Origin: an uncultured Collinsella sp.
GTDB lineage: Bacteria > Actinomycetota > Coriobacteriia > Coriobacteriales > Coriobacteriaceae
Length of the DNA: 10,491 nt
Assembly: GCA_900544755.1 (NCBI GenBank)
Contig: UQWQ01000072.1
Location: 1-10,491 of the forward strand
Reading direction: 5' to 3'
The translations under genes were made by a program, and so were the position numbers. Numbering within the stretch: position 1 is the stretch's first letter; each line of letters opens with the position of its first letter. Below the pieces are notes generated by a model. It worked only from the letters and a program-made list of their open reading frames with translations. It was not told the origin of the DNA and made no database searches. Positions 6,887-10,491 of this stretch are shown in pieces.

Positions 6887-8320
6887 ATGGCTGTTATTGA
6901 TGTGCTGCCTTCGGATGGGAAGGTTATTGACGAGGGTCCTGTTGGTTGCTCTGTCGATGTTTGCTGTGATGATTTTCGCCATCTCGATATTGGGCTACCG
7001 CCCGAGATTCTCCGTCTTAAGGATGCCGGGTATTTGACGCAGGCTGTTGCTGCTTGCGATCGCCTTTTGGAGCAGAACCCCGAGCCTTTGCTGGCTGCTT
7101 GTGTTCGTGCGGAGCGGTATCGCATGCTCGAGACACCGCTTCATTTTTCGGTGTCGCGAGATCGGGCTATTGCGATGATTCGCGAGGAGTGGCCTGAGTT
7201 TACCGAGGAGCAGTTTGACGATCTGATTGATCGTAAGCGTATTGACTGGCGCTTTATCGATGGTGAGCTGTTTGTTCTCGATAACTTCCTCGATTCACTT
7301 CGCGTGTATCCCAAGGAGGTTCCGGGCCTGCGCCCCGATTCTACGGATGGAATTGCGCTGCGCAACCAGATGCTCAAGGATATGGAGTCGCAGGGCGGGC
7401 TGTCTCGTGGCATCACGCTTAAGGCGTGCGTGTCTGTCCCCGGCGCGTTGGAGGGAGAGACCGTTCGTGCGTGGCTTCCCGTTGCCGCCGCCTGTCGTCA
7501 ACAGTCTTATATCGAGGTTCTCGATATGACGCCGGAGGGCACCGTTGCCTCTGAGAACGTTTCGGCTCGTACTGCCTCCTGGTCATCTTCGACCGAACAT
7601 TCATTCTCGGTGACCTATCGCTATCATATCGATGCCGCTTATCGTGATATCTATGGAGGTGCGCTTCCGGCGCATCCTTGCATGGACGCGCCGCTGCCCG
7701 TCGACACCTCCGAGGATTGTCCGCACATTGCGTTTACGCCGTACCTGCGACAGCTGACGGAGCGTGTTATTGACGGGTTCGAGGATCCGCTCGATCGCGC
7801 CCGTGCTATCTATGATTACCTGACGCAGCATATCGACTATCGCTATCAGCCGCCGTACTTGCTTTTGGGATCTATTGCCGATGACTGCGCGCATTCGCTC
7901 CGCGGCGATTGCGGCGTTATGGCGCTCACGTTTATCACCATGTGCCGTATCGCGGGCGTGCCTGCCCGTTGGCAGAGCGGCCTGTATGTTGCGCCCGATT
8001 CAGTGGGGTCGCACGACTGGGCAGAGTTCTATACGCCGCGAACCGGTTGGCTCAACGCCGACGTGTCATTTGGATCTTCTGCTCGCAGGATGGGGGAGGA
8101 GTGGCGTCGCCGTCACTACTTTGGCAATCTCGACCCGTGGCGTATGGTGGCCAACAATCGATTCCAGGCAGAGTTTGAGCCCTCTTTCGACGGCATGCGC
8201 GAGGACCCTTACGATAACCAGATGGGTGAGGCTTCGGTTGACGGTCGCGGATGCCGTCGGCGCGAGATGCTCCGCACGGTCGAACTCATCGAAATGCTCG
8301 AAGTTCCATTTTCGGACTAA
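6887..8320 (+). CDS. Cytosolic transglutaminase-like (papain-fold) protein
   Basis: 477 aa from the ATG at 6887. This start has GGAG 6 bases upstream and lies behind the predicted transcription start; the ATG at 6851 overlaps the -10 box, and 6875 is a second option. The C-terminal half has a transglutaminase-like core with a Cys-His-Asp triad: C342 in RGDCGVMALTF, H376 in GSHDWAEFY and D392 in WLNADVSFG (numbers from 6887), with RIAGVPARWQSG between. Such domains act as proteases, amidases or cross-linkers. No signal peptide or membrane segment is seen, unlike many bacterial members. The N-terminal ~175 residues (repeat-like helix around AVAACDRLLEQNPE, then acidic stretches) match no family I recognise; residues ~175-260 look beta-rich. 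More codons end in T than in neighbouring genes, pointing to low expression or different ancestry. Substrate unknown. Confidence 0.82.
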   Translation: MAVIDVLPSDGKVIDEGPVGCSVDVCCDDFRHLDIGLPPEILRLKDAGYLTQAVAACDRLLEQNPEPLLAACVRAERYRMLETPLHFSVSRDRAIAMIREEWPEFTEEQFDDLIDRKRIDWRFIDGELFVLDNFLDSLRVYPKEVPGLRPDSTDGIALRNQMLKDMESQGGLSRGITLKACVSVPGALEGETVRAWLPVAAACRQQSYIEVLDMTPEGTVASENVSARTASWSSSTEHSFSVTYRYHIDAAYRDIYGGALPAHPCMDAPLPVDTSEDCPHIAFTPYLRQLTERVIDGFEDPLDRARAIYDYLTQHIDYRYQPPYLLLGSIADDCAHSLRGDCGVMALTFITMCRIAGVPARWQSGLYVAPDSVGSHDWAEFYTPRTGWLNADVSFGSSARRMGEEWRRRHYFGNLDPWRMVANNRFQAEFEPSFDGMREDPYDNQMGEASVDGRGCRRREMLRTVELIEMLEVPFSD

Positions 8321-8334
8321 TCGGTAGAAAGCTG

Positions 8335-8343
8335 TGATAAACT
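8335..8343 (+). promoter_or_regulatory. Candidate tRNA-Leu promoter, extended -10 (TGaTAAACT)
   Basis: TGaTAAACT ends 16 bases before the mature tRNA, so transcription would begin about 10 bases upstream of it. The -35 is not convincing. It lies just after the transglutaminase-like gene's stop. Confidence 0.4.
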
Positions 8344-8359
8344 AACTCACGCATTGTGT

Positions 8360-8446
8360 GCCCGAGTGGCGGAATTGGCAGACGCAGTGGACTCAAAATC
8401 CACCGTTGGCAACAACGTGCGAGTTCGAGTCTCGCCTCGGGCACCA
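8360..8446 (+). tRNA. tRNA-Leu (anticodon CAA), CCA encoded
   Basis: Acceptor arms GCCCGAG (8360-8366) and CTCGGGC (8436-8442) pair perfectly, followed by discriminator A and encoded CCA. The anticodon stem is GTGGA/TCCAC with loop CTCAAAA, giving CAA, which reads UUG. The long variable arm (CGTTG-GCAA-CAACG) marks a class II tRNA, and the T arm is GCGAG-TTCGAGT-CTCGC. At 87 bases this is the expected size for a leucine tRNA. Confidence 0.96.
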
Positions 8447-8465
8447 TTCATGCAAGCGAGCGTTC

Positions 8466-8488
8466 AAGGGGGTTGCGGCCCCCTTTTT
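8466..8488 (+). terminator. Intrinsic terminator of tRNA-Leu
   Basis: AAGGGGG, loop TTGCGG, CCCCC then TTTTT, starting 20 bases after the tRNA CCA. This is a textbook rho-independent terminator. Confidence 0.88.
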
Positions 8489-8515
8489 GTGCCGAACTCG
8501 CGTGAGCGCGCGAAG

Positions 8516-8610
8516 CGTTAAGCAAACAGGCTTGTGGCCTGTTTGTAACGGAGCGTGGCGAGGGCGCCACGCGCCCGAAGCCTGGAGCTTCGCGAAGCGA
8601 AGGCCCTTCG
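8516..8610. other. Hairpin-packed non-coding insert between the two tRNA tails
   Basis: Adjacent inverted repeats: CGTTA-(AG)-CAAACAGGC with GCCTGTTTG-TAACG (8516-8550, 14 bp with a 2-base bulge, loop TTGTG); GCGTGGCG/CGCCACGC (8553-8572, loop AGGG); CGAAGC-CTGGA-GCTTCG-CGAAGC (8576-8598); and CGAAGG-C-CCTTCG (8598-8610), which runs into the second tRNA tail. The tRNA terminator lies upstream and no promoter is evident, so it may act as DNA structure rather than as an RNA. No credible protein is encoded. Confidence 0.6.
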
Positions 8611-8655
8611 AGTCTCGCCTCGGGCACCATACATACAAGCGAGTGTTCAAGGGGG
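8607..8655. repeat. Second copy of the tRNA-Leu 3' end (T-loop to terminator), att-like
   Basis: Positions 8607-8655 match 8424-8472 at 46 of 49 bases; the first 24, from the T-loop TTCGAGT through CCA plus one T, are identical. The copy begins at the first T-loop base: the 5' half of the T stem is absent (GGCCC instead of GCGAG), so no second tRNA can form. That boundary is the usual crossover segment of tRNA-targeting integrases. The copies are 183 bases apart. Confidence 0.85.
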
Positions 8656-8674
8656 GGGGTCAAGGCCCCTTTTT
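8649..8674 (+). terminator. Duplicate terminator with a nine-G tract
   Basis: AAGGGG within a run of nine G (8651-8659) pairs with CCCCTT and is followed by a T-run (8670-8674). It is the counterpart of the terminator at 8466-8488 and would block read-through into the infC operon. Confidence 0.7.
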
Positions 8675-8704
8675 CGTGTACGTAATGTGATAACGTGCTG
8701 TACG

Positions 8705-8713
8705 TGTTATTAT
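8705..8713 (+). promoter_or_regulatory. Candidate infC operon promoter, extended -10 (TGtTATTAT)
   Basis: TGtTATTAT is a good extended -10, with a weak -35 (ATGTGA at 8685-8690, 17-base spacer). The predicted start near 8720 coincides with the first hairpin of the leader, leaving a structured ~176-base 5' UTR. Confidence 0.55.
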
Positions 8714-8719
8714 TCGCAA

Positions 8720-8876
8720 GGCGTTGTTCCCGCAATGCCCTAAAGAGGAACCTGAGGGTTCCCACCTTTTGGCGCCAATGAGCAGCTGACTGGTCATACA
8801 ACTTAGATTCCCTTCCTCAAATCGAGGAAGTCTATGTGTACGACCTGGTTGCAAAGAAGCGCCGGGTTATTTTTTT
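8720..8876 (+). ncRNA. Structured infC leader, probable L20-type autoregulatory leader
   Basis: Consecutive hairpins lie between the promoter and infC: GGCGTTG-TTCCCG-CAATGCC (8720-8739, one G-U pair), GGAACC-TGAG-GGTTCC (8747-8762), CTTCCTC-AAATC-GAGGAAG (8812-8830), then a terminator-like stem at 8842-8868. In Bacillus the infC-rpmI-rplT leader is bound by L20, which promotes premature termination. Gene order, leader length and the final terminator fit that mechanism, and the first hairpin resembles my memory of the Rfam L20 leader. Assignment to that family is inference. Confidence 0.6.
8842..8876 (+). terminator. Attenuator hairpin just upstream of infC
   Basis: GACCTGG (8842-8848) pairs with CCGGGTT (8862-8868) with two G-U pairs and a 13-base loop, followed by A and seven T (8870-8876). 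Position and U-run suit a conditional terminator in the leader. The stem is moderate in strength, which suits regulation. Confidence 0.55.
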
Positions 8877-8895
8877 ATGAATGGAGGTAGGGAAA

Positions 8896-9450
8896 ATAGC
8901 TAAGTCTGATGACACCCGCATCAACGACGAGATCACTGCATCTTCGTGCCGTTTGATTGGCGTCGATGGCTCACAGCTCGGCCTGTTCGCCATCCGCGAT
9001 GCCCAGCGCGTCGCTGACGATCAGGGTCTCGACCTGGTCGAGATCGCTCCCAACGCGGAGCCGCCGGTCTGCAAGGTCATGGACTACGGTAAGTTCAAGT
9101 ACCAGCAGGCCATGAAGGCCAAGGCCGCTCGTAAGAACCAGTCCAAGGTCGAGGTCAAGGAAATGAAGTTCCGACCCAAGATCGACGTTGGCGATTACGA
9201 GACCAAGAAGGGCCACGTTCTGCGTTTCCTCAAGAAGGGCGCACGCGTTAAGATCACCATCATGTTCCGCGGCCGTGAGATGGCTCATCCGGAGCAGGGT
9301 CTTAACGTTCTCGAGCGTCTCGCCGAGGATCTCAAGCCTTACGCTACGGTCGAGTCCAAGCCTAAGATGGAAGGCCGTAACATGCTTATGCTGCTCGCCC
9401 CGATTAAGGGCGCCTTCGATGAGGATAAAGCGGCAAGCGATACCAAGTAA
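8896..9450 (+). CDS. infC: Translation initiation factor IF-3, probably starting at ATA
   Basis: 184 aa from the ATA at 8896; 189 aa if read from the ATG at 8881. IF3 binds the 30S subunit, keeps it apart from 50S and checks the start codon-initiator tRNA match. Signature stretches: TRINDEI, RLIGVDGSQLG, DLVEIAPNAEPPVCKVMDYGKFKY (pattern spread over about 24 residues), KEMKFRP, GHVLRFLKKGARVKITIMFRGRE (same note) and LLAPIK. The two domains, lysine-rich linker and length are normal. A strong site GGAGG (8883-8887) lies 8 bases before ATA, and the ATG at 8881 overlaps that site and has no Shine-Dalgarno of its own. Rare starts such as AUU in E. coli infC let IF3 repress its own translation, so ATA here is biologically sensible. 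It is the first gene of infC-rpmI-rplT. Confidence 0.9.
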   Translation: MAKSDDTRINDEITASSCRLIGVDGSQLGLFAIRDAQRVADDQGLDLVEIAPNAEPPVCKVMDYGKFKYQQAMKAKAARKNQSKVEVKEMKFRPKIDVGDYETKKGHVLRFLKKGARVKITIMFRGREMAHPEQGLNVLERLAEDLKPYATVESKPKMEGRNMLMLLAPIKGAFDEDKAASDTK

Positions 9451-9482
9451 CTAGTGTTCTGTAACCGATTAAGGAGTATTTC

Positions 9483-9674
9483 ATGCCTAAGATGAAGTCC
9501 CACAGCGGCACCAAGAAGCGTTTCCGCAAGACTGGTACCGGCAAGCTTATGCGCGCCAAGGCTTTCAAGAGCCACATCCTGAGCAAGAAGTCCACCAAGC
9601 GTAAGCGTGGCTTCCGTCAGGAGACCGAGATCGCCGCTGCCGACCGCAAGGTCATCAAGTCGCGTCTCGCCTAA
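9483..9674 (+). CDS. rpmI: 50S ribosomal protein L35
   Basis: 63 aa, normal for bL35, very basic, opening with MPKMKSHSGTKKRFRKTGTG and carrying the conserved HILSKKSTKRKR stretch. It binds 23S rRNA in the large subunit. AAGGAG lies 7 bases before the start. It sits 32 bases after infC and 46 before rplT in the standard order, with no terminator between, so the three genes are one transcript. Confidence 0.97.
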   Translation: MPKMKSHSGTKKRFRKTGTGKLMRAKAFKSHILSKKSTKRKRGFRQETEIAAADRKVIKSRLA

Positions 9675-9720
9675 GTTCGCGTTCCCGTTTTTCGTTTTAC
9701 CGTCTAGGAGTTGATAGAAC

Positions 9721-10080
9721 ATGGCACGTATTAAGCGCGCTGTTGCCGCCAAGAAGAAGCGCCGTACCGTTATGCACCGTGCGAAGGGTTACTACGGTGC
9801 CGCTTCGCGTACTTACAAGCATGCTAAAGAGCAGGTCCAGCACTCCCTGCAGTATCAGTATCGTGATCGCCGCAACAAGAAGCGCGAGATCCGTTCTCTC
9901 TGGATTACTCGTATCAACGCTGCTGCTCGTCTGAACGACATCTCTTACTCTCAGTTCATGCACGGCCTGAAGGTTGCCGGCATCGAGCTCGACCGCAAGG
10001 TCCTGGCTCAGATGGCTTACGAGGACATCGAGTCCTTCAACGAGCTGGCTACCATCGCCAAGAAGGCTCTCGAGGCCTAA
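9721..10080 (+). CDS. rplT: 50S ribosomal protein L20
   Basis: 119 aa, the usual length for bL20. The start MARIKRAVAAKKKRR, AKGYYGAASRTYKHA (about 23-37), the RDRRNKKREIRSLWITRINAA region (about 49-69) and the ending LAQMAYEDIESFNELA are characteristic. It binds 23S rRNA early in 50S assembly and in Gram-positive bacteria also binds its own operon leader to repress it. TAGGAG precedes the start. It is the last gene of the operon and is followed by a strong terminator. Confidence 0.97.
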   Translation: MARIKRAVAAKKKRRTVMHRAKGYYGAASRTYKHAKEQVQHSLQYQYRDRRNKKREIRSLWITRINAAARLNDISYSQFMHGLKVAGIELDRKVLAQMAYEDIESFNELATIAKKALEA

Positions 10081-10101
10081 TAGATTCTCTTGAATCGCTA
10101 G

Positions 10102-10137
10102 GGGAGTGTCGCGTTGTGCGCGGCGCTCCCTCTTTTT
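10102..10137 (+). terminator. Strong intrinsic terminator of infC-rpmI-rplT
   Basis: GGGAGTGTCGCG (10102-10113) pairs over 12 bp, including two G-U pairs, with CGCGGCGCTCCC (10119-10130). The loop is TTGTG and the tail TCTTTTT. It starts 22 bases after the rplT stop. Confidence 0.92.
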
Positions 10138-10150
10138 ATCTGAAGCGCGG

Positions 10151-10178
10151 TTTACATTGCTAAAAGCGCGGGTAGATA
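10151..10178 (+). promoter_or_regulatory. Possible promoter after the rplT terminator
   Basis: TTTACA (10151-10156), 16 bases, then TAGATA (10173-10178). AGCGCGG occurs twice around it (10144-10150 and 10165-10171), 21 bases apart. No + strand gene follows in the window, so the match may be chance. Confidence 0.25.
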
Positions 10179-10183
10179 AACAC

Positions 10184-10491
10184 TTATAGGTGACCGATCT
10201 CTATATATTCCTGAACCAAAGGGTCATCATCTGATACGTGCGGAAGATCCGCACCAGTCTTTCTATTACCTATAGAAAGCAATATGTTGTGTAGGACTTG
10301 TGAAGAGTGGAATTGACGTCCCACAGGGCTTCGCGGTCTGGCAATATATCTCCTTGCCGCGCGGCCCGGTCGGACCGGATGAGCCGCAGAGCGTGCACCT
10401 TGAGAACCGGATACTGCGAGGATGGACACACCAGTTGTGTCGCATCCGGGCAGACATCGAACCATTTGAAATGGTCTAACTTGGATTTGTT
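10184..10491 (-). pseudogene. Possible partial, perhaps frameshifted gene entering from the right edge
   Basis: This 308-base stretch has no recognised gene. On the minus strand one frame is open from the right edge to a TAG at 10270-10272 (73 aa, including HFKWFDVCPDATQL and RQGDILPDREALWDVN) and reads like normal protein. Another minus frame ends at 10184-10186 with a protein-like tail (GADLPHVSDDDPLVQEY). One frameshift near 10280-10320 could join them into a single damaged gene convergent with rplT. No family is recognised. A + strand frame (about 10276 to 10479) is also open, so the coding strand is uncertain. Other structure seen: GTGCGGA-AGA-TCCGCAC (10238-10254), CCGGTC-G-GACCGG (10366-10378) and ACCATTT-G-AAATGGT (10461-10475). 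Confidence 0.25.

Noticed and set aside
8424..8655. Genomic island or prophage at tRNA-Leu
   Set aside because: Only ~160 bases lie between the repeats and no integrase or other gene is present; at most this is a scar or minimal element.
8358..8690. 110-aa + strand frame starting MPEWRNWQTQ
   Set aside because: This is the translation of tRNA-Leu and its duplicated tail, a well-known spurious protein type. The minus-strand frames over the same region are equally spurious.
8877..8903. Tiny ORF (8 codons plus stop) overlapping the infC start
   Set aside because: It has no ribosome site of its own, since it begins before GGAGG, and such short frames arise by chance.
10184..10465. Intact 93-aa minus-strand gene from the ATG at 10465
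   Set aside because: The first half is rich in Arg, Ser and Gly and looks non-coding; only its last ~35 residues look natural, so a simple intact gene is unlikely.
1..10491. CRISPR arrays, transposases, toxin-antitoxin or defence genes
   Set aside because: None seen: no regularly spaced direct repeats of CRISPR type and no matching protein motifs in any convincing frame.

Overview
The window looks like a chromosomal housekeeping stretch of a high-GC actinobacterium of the class Coriobacteriia, probably Collinsella or a close relative. This is inferred from GC-rich genes with strong C/G-ending codon use, a RecJ fused to a helicase, the order rel then MBL-fold hydrolase, and the infC-rpmI-rplT operon. 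No database search was possible. Every clearly recognised gene reads on the + strand. Only the last ~220 bases may hold something on the - strand.

Layout. Positions 1-2327 hold the C-terminal part of RecJ (DHHA1 and OB regions) continuing in frame into a complete RecQ-like SF2 helicase. After 15 bases comes rel (2343-4703), the bifunctional (p)ppGpp synthetase/hydrolase. An 84-base spacer holding a perfect 12-bp inverted repeat leads to an MBL-fold hydrolase (4788-5471). A 195-base regulatory gap with three phased repeats precedes class II fructose-bisphosphate aldolase (fba, 5667-6533). The next gap, to about 6886, carries two copies of a ~90-bp hairpin element that includes the likely fba terminator. 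A cytosolic transglutaminase-like protein follows (6887-8320), then tRNA-Leu(CAA) at 8360-8446. The T-loop-to-terminator part of that tRNA is duplicated 183 bp downstream, and the interval is packed with hairpins. Positions 8705-10137 form the translation operon: promoter, structured L20-type leader with an attenuator, infC (probably starting at an ATA codon), rpmI, rplT and a strong terminator. The last 350 bases have no recognised gene and may hold a partial or decayed one.

How the genes relate. recJ-helicase (recombination and repair) and rel (stringent response) are close enough to be co-transcribed. fba (glycolysis), tRNA-Leu and infC-rpmI-rplT are growth-related and each seems to have its own promoter, several of them extended -10 (TGn) types. 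The least explained parts are non-coding: the hairpin pair after fba, the duplicated tRNA tail with its structured insert, and the infC leader with a non-canonical start. I see no CRISPR array, transposase, integrase, toxin-antitoxin pair or defence locus.
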